Source of the DNA: Alternaria dauci
Lineage: Eukaryota; Ascomycota; Dothideomycetes; Pleosporales; Pleosporaceae
Length of the DNA stretch: 64,000 bases
Direction of reading: 5' to 3'
NCBI RefSeq assembly: GCF_042100115.1
Contig: NC_091273.1
Span: 1,674,001 to 1,738,000, forward strand
The notes below the pieces were generated by a model that saw only the letters and a program-made list of their open reading frames with translations, was not told where the DNA came from and did not search any database. This document shows, one piece after another, positions 31,238-42,800 of the stretch (the first letter of the stretch is position 1; each line of letters opens with the position of its first letter). The position numbers and the translations under genes are program-made.

Positions 31238-33166
31238 ATGCAGCTCATCCCGACTCTTTTTTCCACAGCTGTGCTGGGTCTCGTACTTGCAGCCAGTGCG
31301 ACACCATGTCAGGCACCTGATGGCAGCGTCGACTTTGTATGTATCTTCTCAAACGTGATGAAATGGGCATGGCTGAGCTAAGCATTTGTCAAGATTATCA
31401 TTGGAGGTGGAACAGCTGGCCTTGCACTGGCAGCTCGACTGAGCGGGGCTTTGCCAAGTCAGTGTGTTTTGGTAATTGAAGCTGGTCCGGACGGACGCGA
31501 CGAGCAACGAATTTATATACCCGGGTTAAGAGGTTCGACATTTGGGTCCTCATATGATTGGAGTCTTCCGACTGTACCACAGGCTGCAGCAAACAACCGG
31601 ACTATAGGCCACAACCGTGGTAAGGTCCTTGGTGGCACTTCGGCGTTGAATCTGCTTGTATGGAACCGTGCCACTGCCAAGGAATACGATGCTTGGGAAG
31701 AGCTTGGAAACCCAGGCTGGGGATGGCAGAATATGTACCCAAGTATGCTGAAAGCGGAGGCAAGTCGGAGTTGTGCGAAACGTATGTAAAACGTCACTAA
31801 CTTCGCACCTTCGCATATGCAGAACTTTCAACGCCAAAACGGCACCGCACAGTACGGCGTCGACGGTGTTGGGTATGGAGGCCCGATTCAAGTCGCCCTG
31901 GCCGAGAACCCACCACCCCAACTCCAGGCTTGTATCCCGACCCTGACCAACCTTGGATTGCGAGAAAACCTTGAATCGCTGAATGGCAACAACCTTGGCG
32001 TCATGTACCAGCCGGCCACGTACCGCGTCTCCAATCACACACGGTCCTACTCAGTTGATTACATTCAAGAAGCTGGCGACAACCTGGCCTTCATGTTCAA
32101 CACTACTGTACAAAGAGTTCAGCTCAACTCGCAAGGGTCAAAGGCGACAGGCGTCGTACTCATGGACGGCACCTTGGTCAAAGTCAGGAAGGAAGTGATT
32201 GTCGCAGCCGGCAGCCTACTTTCCCCGAAAATATTGGAACTTTCCGGAATAGGACAGAGAACCATATTGAACGACGCCGGTATCAAGCAAGTCATTGACC
32301 TCCCCGGGGTCGGCGAAAATCTGCAAGATCATCTCCGAATCCAAACAACATACGAACTCAAACCGGATATTCTCGGAGTAGACATCCTGAAATATAACAC
32401 GACCTTGGCAGCCATTGAGCTGGAACATTGGAACCGTGGCCAGCCGTCTCTGTACCAATACGCAGGTAGTTGCTATGGCTTCTTGAAGTGGAACCAAGCT
32501 CTTGGCAATGATAGCAAGCTCGTCCAACTGGCGAAGCAGTCAGCGAACATGTCAAATCCTGTGGACCGAAAGAAGCTGGAACTACTCACTGGCCCCGAAT
32601 CAGAAGCGCCAGATCTCGAGGTCGTATTCGGCGATGGCTATATCGGAACGACGGGTTATCCAAAGAACGGCACAACTGGCTACGGTAAGCAGTATGCGAC
32701 ACTTCTTGCTGGTATCCAACACCCGCTCGCCAGAGGCTCCGTACACATTAATGGATCTAACCCCTTGAACAAGCCCCTTGTGAACCCGAGATATCTGGGT
32801 ACGCCCTATGATCTTGAGGCTTTGATATTAGCCGCCAAGTACACGCGAAAGATGGCCAGAACCGCTCCTTTCAAGCACGTCTGGATATCTGAATATGATC
32901 CTGGCATGGACACCGAAACAGACGCCGAGTGGGAGACTTATATCAAAAACAATGTCTTCACATTCTACCATCCACTAGGTACTTGCGCGATGTTGCCGAA
33001 GAAAGACGGTGGCGTGGTTGACCCAGAATTGAGAGTTTATGGCGTGGAGAATCTCCGGGTCGTGGACGCGAGCGTGATTCCAATAATCATCTCTGCACAT
33101 ATCCAAACAGCCGTTTATGGCATTGCAGAAAGAGCAGCGGAGATGATCATAGCGGAGTACCGCTGA
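31238..33166 (+). CDS. secreted GMC oxidoreductase (FAD, aryl-alcohol/glucose oxidase type), 602 aa
   Basis: Exons 31238-31336, 31394-31759 and 31823-33166. Intron 1 is GTATGT...CAAG. Intron 2 has a GC donor (GAG/GCAAGT) and restores MLKAE-NFQRQNG. A signal peptide (about residues 1-22) is followed by the FAD-binding IIIGGGTAGLALAARL at 34-49, the GMC signature GKVLGGTSALN, and GSLLSPKILELSGIG. The C-terminal substrate domain has the active-site pair His538 (FYHPLGTCAM) and His581 (SAHIQTAVYGIAERAAE). Such enzymes oxidise alcohols or sugars with oxygen and release hydrogen peroxide outside the cell, which can feed peroxidases or LPMOs. The substrate is unknown. N-glycosylation sequons are common. 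Confidence 0.9.
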
Positions 33167-33665
33167 TGGACAGTCAGGTACGGTAAGGTCTAGCATTATC
33201 TGTATTAGCAGACCTCGGGAATGCGTCGCGACGTGACAATGTCGTGTCGTCATTCAACTAAAGTCATTGAGTTTTGATAGTAAGTATACTTGAGCATAGC
33301 CCTCTCCTGCAGAGAGTCTTTAATTGAGGCGCATGGAAAGTCTGTCTTTACAAATCGAGTGTCTCTGCCAGCCGACTAAGCCATTACTCCATCGGATCCA
33401 AAAAAAAAAGTGAACAAACATGGCCAAACAAGTGTACAAGACTGACGATGCTCTCCAGGTGCCAATTACCTTTTCGACTATGTCTGCGTTGTAACATTCG
33501 ATTTCCGAATAAGTAACGCGTACCGGGAAGCTAGACCAATCACCCGGCATTAACATCTTATTACCAAGAGTTCCAAATGAGACTGTGTAGAAACGTCTGA
33601 ACCATACCACGCGTACGTCGACTTTGCCGAATTCCTTTCCAACTTGACACTTCGCTACACCCTAC
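33167..33665. other. spacer between convergent genes
   Basis: About 500 bp with 3' flanks of both genes. It contains a run of ten A residues near 33400. No coding region was seen. Confidence 0.4.
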
Positions 33666-34406
33666 TCATGAAGAGTGACTCCTCGACGCAGGGCTACGAT
33701 GGATTGGTGGAGCATCAACGTCGGTGCGCATATTGCCTGAGAAATTCACAAACGTCGTCAGTGGTCGGCGATTAAAATGGAGCGGCGGTCACTTACTGCA
33801 AACACGGCAGTGGTAAGGCATGTTGTGAGCATAGCAGTATCCAATATCAGAGTACCCAGGCGGATACGCGTGGCGATATTGCATTGGTACAATCGCCTGA
33901 TGAGTCTGTGCAATCGGTGTTGCATACGTCGGGAGATAGCCGTTCGCACACATGTGGCCAAGCACACGCTGGTGGTGGTTCATTGTGGTCGTCAGCAGGG
34001 TGCCATATACTCCCAACATGCCCTCGAGGTCATCTGGCTGCATGTCCAATGTACGCAACTGGAACGCGTTGTCGGCTTCTTGGTATAGGGTGCGCATATT
34101 GAGGAGTTGACTGACTGCCTCCCTACGTCTCGCGGCAACGTAGGCTTCGTGTTGCTCAAATGCTCGAATACGATCAGCGACGTCGATAACCATCTGTTCC
34201 GAAGCTTTGAGATCCGCGTTCTCTTGCTCTAATTTGGCGATGCGCTCTGCCTGCTCTTGCTGTGCTTCTTGTACGGCCCGGAGTTGCGCCGCGAAACCCA
34301 TGGGCACCATCGTCTGACTCTGTCCTGGATTTGAGACAGCCTCAAGTCCCAGGCGAGGTTGCAGAGGAAGCTCTGGGCTTGTTACCGCCGAAGAAGTGCT
34401 TTGCAT
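33666..34406 (-). CDS. hypothetical coiled-coil protein, 226 aa (spliced model)
   Basis: Exon 1 (34406-33797) encodes a Pro/Gln-rich start and a coiled coil (QLRAVQEAQQEQAERIAKLEQ, then ENADLKASEQ) at about 40-75. A mixed helical region follows, then a Cys/His-rich end (GYCYAHNMPYHCRVC). The frame would stop at TGA inside a perfect donor, GTAAGTGA. A 60-bp intron (CTGAC branch, TTCTCAG acceptor) joins to 33736-33666 and adds a polar Ser/Arg tail. If the intron is retained, the product is 205 aa ending SK. The role is unknown; the C-terminal Cys/His cluster might bind zinc. Confidence 0.5.
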
Positions 34407-35096
34407 CGTATCAGACCGTTTGTGATTGGCGTATGATCTTGAAGTTACCGGCTAGAAGTTCAATGTTGATGAGTGGGCGGCAAGCTGGGTCGGTTCAGCT
34501 GTGATTGCTAATGGCGCAAGCGAACAAATTCTCACAAACGCTTAGACAGTAGCGGGAGAGCCGAAGGACCGTGATGTTCCGCGGTGAGCGATGAAAGGCG
34601 TACTAGTGGACACGAATGGTGATTGTGGAGCACGTGAAACAGCGCTTTGTATCGCGCCATCTACACGTTCAGTTCAATTACCACCCAACGGTTACTCAAT
34701 ATCTACCTCAAGTACGTGGGTGATCATCTCCATGACGGTAGAACATTTGAAGAATAAGCGAGTCATGGTTGTGAGCGGCTGGGCCGGGGCAAACAATTCG
34801 CGAGTCCTGTTGTACAGTTTTCTTTCGTAGCCTAGTGGATGAGAGCATGAGCAAAAGACCTGTTCTTGATCTCCCAGGATCTCAACAGGCGTTCCGAGAC
34901 TACATAGCTTCTCGCCTTGTTAAGCATCCATCATGGCTCGTCGTTACTCGCTTCCTCTTACCTACTTGAATCTTCTCCTGAAATCTGCGGGATGACACGC
35001 GAAGAAGTCGACGACTCGAATGGGCAAAAAGAGGGAGGTATCACTGCGGCTGTCTTCTTCGCCCTTTCATCTCTTGACGGCATCGAAATACTTCCC
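34407..35096. other. 690-bp spacer
   Basis: It contains the promoter of the coiled-coil gene and the 3' flank of the AhpD-like gene. I see no coding region or RNA gene. Confidence 0.4.
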
Positions 35097-36003
35097 TTAG
35101 AGCTTAGACTTTACTGGTGCAAAGGTGCTTCCCTGCCCTCCCCCAAGAGCTTCAACAAGCTCATCGACCTTCTCCAGAACCCATGTACACCCTTCGTCAC
35201 TCACCAACCATTTGATGCCCTCCTCTTCGCCAGCAGCAGGCTCTTGCTTCCAGGTGCCATCTTCCCAAGCCTTCCGTAGGCCAAACACATGGCTAAGCAC
35301 TTGGGGCCCGACTCCTTGTTGTGCCCTCAAGCATGTGATGGCGATCAAGCTGGTTGTTATGCGGCCCACCGTGGCTCCTTCTTTACGGGGAGGGTCGGTG
35401 AACAGGCCACCGTATTCATTGTTGATGATGAAAACGGGCAGATCGGGATGCGCATCGCCAAGCTTGTGTTCGAGTTTGGTCTCTAGGGGGCGGTAGATGG
35501 CATCCCAGAGCGCGCGACCGCGTTTGTTGATATGTTCGATATTCGAGGGGTCTGGAAAGCGCGTGGGTTTGGTGTTGAGCGAGGACGCGACTGACGAAGG
35601 GAGCTGGGCGCGGAAGGCGTTCAACATGTTGATGGTGCGCGGTATCTGCGAGGGAGTGTTAGTACACGGCCTTTTCTCAGGTGTCAGGTCAAATGCTCAC
35701 GCCATTGAAGCCTATACACTTCAGACCAATCTCGCGCATAAACTCGGCTATCGCGACAGCCTCACTCTCTGGTCTGGCGGTAGTTGAGCTGTTGTATAGG
35801 GCCATCATGGACTCGGGCGAGTTCATTGTCATGGTGGCAGCTGTGGAGATGCCGAGCCATGAGGGCCGCCCAAGCTTGTGGTCTGTGGCCTCTTGCTCTA
35901 TCCGTTTGTATACGGCCTGTATCCTGGGCGGCGCTGGCACGGGGCCCGGCCGCGAATGCGCGGCATTGATGAGCGACTTGAGTGTCGGTGATAGCTTCGA
36001 CAT
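35097..36003 (-). CDS. AhpD-like / carboxymuconolactone-decarboxylase-fold protein, 283 aa
   Basis: Exons 36003-35701 and 35645-35097, with a 55-bp intron (GTGAGC...CTCGCAG) that gives [15 protein letters not shown]. The protein is helical. It carries [30 protein letters not shown] and a late [19 protein letters not shown]. The Cys and His in this last stretch resemble the active region of the AhpD/CMD alkylhydroperoxidase-like fold, though the second Cys of a CxxC is missing. Fungal relatives are usually annotated as conserved or AhpD-like, some mitochondrial. Redox activity is inference. A hexanucleotide repeat lies directly upstream of its ATG. Confidence 0.6.
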
Positions 36004-36602
36004 GGTGGTTCGAGTGCGCGTGCGAGTGCGAGTGCGAGGACCGCAATAACAACAACAACCAACTGATCCAAACTACTCCAAAAGCAGCGAATGCAAAAGC
36101 AAGGTCAACGTCAATGTCAACTGCTATCAGGCGGTATAGTGCTGGGATCGAGGCACGAGTATTTAAAGTTGACCAACATACAATGACGCGAGGCCGACGC
36201 CGTTCCGAGGCTCCATGCTCGGCCTTTCTTCAAGTTCCGGCCATCAGGCCACGCTATAAGTGGGGAAAGGGCGACATTACCGCCACGTGCTTCTGATCTG
36301 TCTCCGCTAAAGTCCTCATTGCGTCACATGATTTCGCGATACCGGTTTCGAGGCTTTGATTGCTAAGGAAACCTTGAGTCAGGCAAAGTTCACAATAGTT
36401 TATATTCAATGCCGTCTCGACGAGTAGACACTTGGAGATAACGTAGATATATTGAGATACCTGGTGACAGATCTGACAGGTTGCAACGGTAGATTAGACA
36501 ATTAATCACGCTTGCGGAGCGTAGAAGAATCTCGCCTCGTACTATGGTGCCCCCGACCTCGACAGTACGACGATTGCATTACCCTCGTCCTCCTCTCACG
36601 CC
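36004..36602. other. 600-bp spacer upstream of AhpD-like gene
   Basis: Promoter of the minus-strand gene at 36003. It begins with a GAGTGC-type hexanucleotide repeat and an AAC repeat (36044-36062). The remainder is unremarkable. Confidence 0.45.
36012..36039. repeat. GAGTGC/GTGCGA hexanucleotide microsatellite
   Basis: Four to five near-perfect GAGTGC units (one is GCGTGC), ending a few bases upstream of the AhpD-like ATG on the minus strand. They would lie in its 5' leader. Confidence 0.75.
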
Positions 36603-37196
36603 TTAGTTGCCTGCGCCGGAGATGGTGGCGTCAAAAGGCTCGGCAATGGAGACCTGACCGGCAGCCGCAGTATCTAGCTCGATGTTGTTGTTGAGCTTCG
36701 TCATCTCCTCCGCCAGCTTGTCGGCAACGGAATCGTCGCCCTGGGCCTGCTGAGCCTGGAGCTTAATGACAGTGGCCATGAGCTTCAGAACCTTGTTCTT
36801 GATCTTTCCGTTCTGCCGCATCGTTAGGTTTTCCCCATGTCGTGGTCATGGAAAGTCACATACCTGGATCTGGTCGGCCTCGTCACCAGTAGCAGCTTCC
36901 ACTGCCGGGTTGAAAGCATCTGTTTCTGCATCGTTGGCCACTTGGTTGACTTCATTTAAAAAGGTAAGATCTGCGGGATCAATGTTCTCAGGATTTTGTA
37001 GGTCGAGTGCTGAGAAGACTGCCATGGCCTCGGCTTGGGCATCTCCAGCCTGTCCGCCCGAGATGGAGATGTCGTTATAAGTTGTGTCGGCGAGGACTGG
37101 TCCACTTTGGCGGGCCACAACAGTGCGCTTGATCGATGCGGGTGCAGCGACAGAGAACGCGGCGAGCGAGAGAATGGCGAACGACTGGAAGTACAT
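36603..37196 (-). CDS. small secreted cysteine-free protein, 180 aa
   Basis: Exons 37196-36864 and 36812-36603, joined across a 51-bp intron (GTATGT...CGGCAG). Residues 1-19 form a signal peptide (MYFQSFAILSLAAFSVAAPA). A dibasic KR at 23-24 could be a Kex2 site. The mature chain is acidic in the middle (NPENIDPADLTFLNEVNQVA) and helical and amphipathic toward the end (KNKVLKLMATVIKLQAQQAQ). It has no cysteine at all, unlike typical apoplastic effectors. I know no function; surface or wall-associated and effector-like roles are both open. Confidence 0.7.
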
Positions 37197-37978
37197 GATG
37201 AGGATGTAGGCAGGGTATATTCAAGATAATAAAAAGTAATTCGTAGAAACAGCACAGCTGGTGATGAAGGTAGAGAAGGTAAGAATTGAAGTCGCAGCGT
37301 CAAGCTGGATTTGTTTAAGAGCTAAAGGAAGATGGTTGAAAACGCTTGATGATAATAAGAAACTTAAGATGGAGGTTTGCATTGCATTCTTATACGTACC
37401 CTCGGCGCAGCGTAATTGTAGGCTAGACATACCCGAAGCAACATGTCCGATCCTGAGGTTTCGTTCATGCCGAGCTATCCCGCCAGAGCGCCTTTCGAGG
37501 CGCCATCTCATACACGACCTGAGGTGTCAGGCTCTATGCGCAGACCGCACGAGCACCTCAGTCCGGCGGCTGTCGAGAGAGTTCCCACGAGTAGGAAAAT
37601 TTAGCCTGGAGTTACAAACGTTGTGCGTCGCCAGACGACGGGTCGCGCAATTCTGCATAGCCTGAACTGGACGTTGTTCCTGAACAACAAGGCTGTGAAA
37701 CCCTCCGGACGTCAGAAGTTGCTACTGTGGCGCCGCTATGCATGAGCTTGGCGAAAGCTTGGCCTCTTGGGTGCTTGTCGCATCGCCAACTACAGTTTGG
37801 CGCTCGCGATGCACGAGGAGTTGGTGGTGCTTAGAGAAGGGGTAATCCCTCATGTTCGCGTTTGAGTGTGGTTGTTAGTGTTGACAGGAACCGTTGGTGT
37901 GGGGCACTGACAGACGGCCCATCCGCAATTAGCACGATTGATTGATGACATAACTACGGATCGAAAAACACAACATCT
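37197..37978. other. 780-bp spacer
   Basis: It contains the promoter of the small secreted protein gene and the 3' flank of the SurE-type gene. No further feature was recognised. Confidence 0.4.
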
Positions 37979-39099
37979 CTACGCTCCGCCGTCGCGTCCG
38001 CTCAGCATGGCACCCCTCTTGCGCATGCGCTCTTCAACCATCCTCTTGCTGTACCCGGTCGCATTCACACCAGAACTAGCGCTAAACAAGCTTTCTGCCT
38101 TGTCGTACACTGCTTCAGTGTACCCAATGCTCGGCGCAGAAAAGTCCATGGTGAAGACACTGACGCTAACGCCGCCTCCAGCGACTACGAATGTCTCGCC
38201 AGGCAGACTTGTATCTCCGTTGTATGCGGCATTGATGCCAGCAGCTAGAGGGTCGACGTTGTCCCACGTGAATAGGCCGCTCGTTTCGTTGAAAACGGCC
38301 ACGTCTGTGTTGGCCTCACCTGTGAGCCTGGTCTTGATCACCGGGGGCATGGTGCTATTGACAAGGTCAGGTATATTGACGTTCACGCCATAACCCAAAG
38401 GAAGAACCTTTTGCCCCTCTGGCGTGTTCTTGATAAACTCATTGACGACTTGGAAGGAGACTTTGGCTGCCAAAACAGCAGGGTGTGATGCACTTGTTAC
38501 GTTGAAGTACGGCACCGCCTTGTTACTTGCGCTTGTCGCAATGCCGGGGATCGAGCGCGATACAGCGGCAAATGTCGCGCCTACAGTTCCACTCAAGCCC
38601 ATCACGAAGGGACCGAGGTTGGTGCCGTAGTTCGGTCCGGCAACGAAGAGATCAGCTGTCTGATGCCAGTCGGGGTAGTAGCGTGGAAGCACGTAGTCGA
38701 GTGCCACAAAGGTGCATGCAGCAGGTGTACCATCGTAGTACCAGATGTTTTCATCGTTTGGATCGCGGCCGACTGCTGGTGCGCCCGCAGGAATGATGTC
38801 GTACTGGGACGGGATAGTGAGATTTGCTGACTCGGCCCAGATAACCGTGCTGCCTTTGCCGGACTGCTGTTGCGCAGGAGCGACGACAAGAACTGGTGCA
38901 GACTTAGCATTGCCGATCGCAAAAGTGGAAATTGTTGAAAATCAGTACCTTCGTGGCCCGCGTCGAGCAATAACTTGTACAGCTCTCTTAGGTTTCCGCT
39001 CCCGAACCCATCATCGTTACCCATGAGGATCTTGAGTGCATCCGAAGACGAGGCAAGACCTAGCGCTACTGCGAGCGCAGCATGGAGAGAAAGGCGCAT
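37979..39099 (-). CDS. secreted SurE-type nucleotidase / acid phosphatase, 354 aa
   Basis: Exons 39099-38949 and 38892-37979, with a 56-bp intron (GTACTG...CACCAG) that restores the strand HE-VLVVAPAQQQSGKG. A signal peptide (about 1-22) precedes ALKILMGNDDGFGS, where N28-D29-D30-G31 is the metal-binding start typical of SurE. PAGAPAVGRDP, GTPAACTFVALDY and VAGPNYGTNLGPFVMGLSGTV are further SurE-like core segments. SurE enzymes remove phosphate from nucleoside monophosphates; secreted fungal members act as acid phosphatases. The length is above bacterial SurE because of a C-terminal extension. Export of the mature protein is inferred from the leader. Confidence 0.88.
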
Positions 39100-39808
39100 G
39101 TTGACTGATTGGATTGACAAGAGTGTCGATGTTTGAGCTTTGCAGAGGTGCTGTGCAACCTTCCTGGCGTCTCATGAACACTCGACGAGCAACACTTTAT
39201 ACAGGCGCTCAGCGAGCAGTTCCGGTTGACCCGATGCCAGCGTTCGGTTACGCCACATGCCTGTGAACTACACTAAATTGGGTCTATAGCTGGGCACCTT
39301 GGAAGATAACCGCTGCAGGAACAGGAACGGTTACCAAGGCCTTGGAACCCCCGATATCGCGTCGAGCTCTCACCTGTGCTCAAGTCGCGTGCTGATTCGA
39401 TGTCGATAAAGATATGGGGAACGCCTCGTTGGCTGGCTAGGACAAATTGGGAAGGAGATCACGCGCGTCAGGATAAGACGCAAAGTGCATCGGAGTACGG
39501 CGATTGCGACGTCTTATGAACGCGGTTTTGAGAAAGATACACTAAGAGTTGCTACTCCTAGCATGATAGTTTCGCCTGCATCTCATGTATGCTGATAAAG
39601 AACGAGCCGCAAGGCCTCCTACGCGCTGGATAAACCCGAGCTGTTGTACTAGCGTCTTGTTATGTCTAGAGGCTACCATTTTATCCGGAGCACATCTGAG
39701 CGTAAATACGCGGCTGAGAATGTATTCGGTCAAGACACTCTGAGTGTGCACTCCAGTCACGGGTGTTTGTAATGGGGATGATTTGGTGTACTCTATCCCG
39801 GAAAATTT
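39100..39808. other. spacer between SurE-type gene and VPS15
   Basis: About 700 bp holding the SurE-type promoter and the VPS15 3' flank. No gene was recognised. Confidence 0.4.
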
Positions 39809-42800
39809 CTACATGAACAGATTGATGACTCCTGACCGATCGGCTGAGATGACCATGCCATATGGCTGCTCAATCAAGGCCACGTCGAGTATACGGTCCA
39901 CATGGCTCTTGAGTAAATACTGCTGCTGCAACGTGATAGCGCCTGATCTCGACGACTTGCCTGGTACCTTCTTGCCCGACGTACTGGTCCTGCTGTCCCT
40001 TGCGCTATTCACTTGATTGGCAGGCGGCTGTAACCTCTCGGTAACGACGACAGTATCCGGGCTCGGTTGTGAAGCGGTATAAGTTGGTTTGCCTTCATCA
40101 AGCTCCAGGCCACTCACGACCATCGATGATTCCACTCGACTAGTATCCCAATACCGAACTTTCCAGTCGGGACCTGCCGTGAGGAGGAATGTGTGCCTTG
40201 GCTCGCCTTTCTCGTCGGTGGCCTGTGTGTGTATCGCTAGTCCGCGAATACCGCGGTCGGCTGTCGAGCTAGCTGTGGGTTCGACGCTGGTCGCAAAGCG
40301 GCCAAGCATACCGCCTGGTTTTTCCTCGTCAAGATCGATGAGCGTAGTGCTTTTGTTGCCGATATCCTTGCACGTCCCCATACGGTATACTTCCTTACAA
40401 ATGTGCTTCTCAAAATCCCACACTGTGACCTCTCCCTGGTCGCTACCACCGGCAATGTACAAGCGAGTCTTTTTCAATTTTGGGAAGAAAACCTGACAAA
40501 GCCGATGTATAGGCGATGCTCCGTGGCATACCCAGGCTTTGAGACGGAGCTTGAAACGGAGATCCCACAAATCAAGCACGCCGTGCGAAGTCCCTAGCAG
40601 CAGCCAATGTGCTCTCTTATCCACACAGAAGCAAGTAGGTGTTCCGTGATCCAAAGGGTTATTGAGCGTGTATAGCAATTCCATGGTTCTCAAGTCTAAT
40701 GCGATGACCTTGGAAGTATTCGTGGCTAACAGAAGCACAGATCTGCTGTCCCCGTTGTAGTGTTCTGACCACACAGCACAATCGCCCTTAGGAAGCTGGT
40801 ACTCGCGAAGAAGTCGAGGCCTCCCGAATTTGGCATTACCATCCTGGCTCTGGATGTAGTCTACACGTACCACATGTACACTCCCGTCACTCCCCGTTGC
40901 AACAAACGAATAGGTCTGTTCTACAAACACTAGACTTGTGACCTTGACGTCTTCACCCAATCTGTAAGTTTGGCGCGATCTCCGGGTGATGTTGCGCTCC
41001 AGACGCGACGTGTCCCAGATCTTCACAGTACCGTCATCTGATCCGCTGATAAAGAAGCCTTGATCCGGAGATACCAGGATTCGCGTTACGGCGGCAGTGT
41101 GCTCTCCGAAACTAGCCACCAAGGTGCCCTCTGGTCTCCATGGTATACTAGCTGGCGACTGGTGAGCATCCTTATACCTGATTGGCTGTCGCCGAACCGG
41201 TGGCTGTATGCGAGGACCAAACTCAATCTCATCCGTAGGGAAGCGCTCCAGGAGCATGGAGTCTAAAAGCTTAAGGATTGCCGGATCATTGCCCGTGTAA
41301 TTATGGGCGTTTCTAAATCGAATGCGCATTGGACTTCGCTCATGTCGGTCGAAAGCGAGAGGAGAATTTGGCGGTCGGGATCGTGAAGAATCTCGGACGT
41401 GGGTCCCATCCACCTTTCCAAAGGCGTTTGCGGAAGTAGTACCAATCTCCGCCAGAGCTTTGTTCTCGCCTTTGCCGAGCAATCCCAGTGCACTACTGCG
41501 ATGTCGAAGGCTACTTGCGTAATCAGTCGAGCCAATAGAGTTTGATGGCGAAAGGGATGGCTTCGTGATTTGTAATGATCTCTGTCGCGTATCGGTTTCG
41601 GAAGGTGGCGAGCCCACACCAATGTGCGCATTGTTAAAGGATGACGTCTTCGATCGTATGGGGATATTCATGCCCCTCTCTTCGCGTATGAGTCGTCCTG
41701 CTTGACTCTCAAAATGCGGCATACGGTCCGTCAGCCCATTGGCTTCAGTAGTCGACGCATCCAACAAGGCGTCCTTGATCGTCCGCGGCTGCATGTGTTC
41801 CTCAGGAGCATTCGGTCTCCTAGTCTGTTCCATTACTTGACGGACGTCTTCATCGAAGAGCACAGTCTGAGCTTTGATACCAAGATCGTGCAGCAAAACA
41901 ACGCTGTTGAATTTCGTACTTGAAGTTGAAAGACTGTCAGAGCGCCGGCGATGGCTTACCCGCCAGATGAACTCTCGCAGGGCAACAAGTTTAAAATCAT
42001 CCTCTATCGTCATGCCTGCATTGCGAAGCTTTCGTAGCCACAGCTCGTCTTCCTCGTTTTTCGGTAACCGTTGCAGTACTTTCTGGTCTAATTCACGCCC
42101 AGAAATCGTTGGAAGGCTATCATCTGATGACCCAAAGGTGAAGGTCTGCTGGTGCCTAGCTGCGACCCAGAATTGTCCTTTCTGGGATTGGAGTGCCCAA
42201 TTTGACGCCATCTCTAGGAGCAAACGAGACATGGGTAACTTCAAGGATTCTAAAATTCGTAGCTCGGAGAACTCCGAGGGTACGACTTTCAGATATGGTC
42301 GAATGAGGTTGATGAGAATGCTGTGCGTATCGGCGACCGACAGATACCTAGAGGCGGCTGAGACAAACTGTGCAGCTGCCTCTCGTATCCACAGATTGGG
42401 GTGCATTGTTAGTCGGGCAAGAATGTCCACCAGCTCCCAAGTTTTGGAGCGCTGGAACAAGCCGAGCTCTGCCATTGAGGAAAGCGCTCGGATGACTTTT
42501 TCAACCACAAACTCTTCAGGGTCTGTTAATGCTTGAACCATGAGCGGTAGAATGTAACCTTCCAGACTAGCACCGCCAACAAATACGGCCACGCCGACGA
42601 TGCCCTCAAAAAATGCACACTTGAGCATCCAGTCGGGGTCATTCAAATATGTGTTGAGATGACTCAGAACGACATCGTTGGCCCTTGGACTGCCGAAGAA
42701 AACACAGAGGTCAGAGACGGATTTAAGCATGGCTCGACGAACCGCAGCGTCGCTGTCAGTGAGAAGAGCTTTGGTGTGCTTCTCGAAGGCTTCCACGAGA

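Noticed and set aside
24815..33410. Three CCAAAAAAAAA runs (near 24819, 28489 and 33400) as possible retroposed poly(A) tails
   Set aside because: Flanks show no shared sequence, gene copy or target duplication. Simple A-runs are common in fungal spacers.
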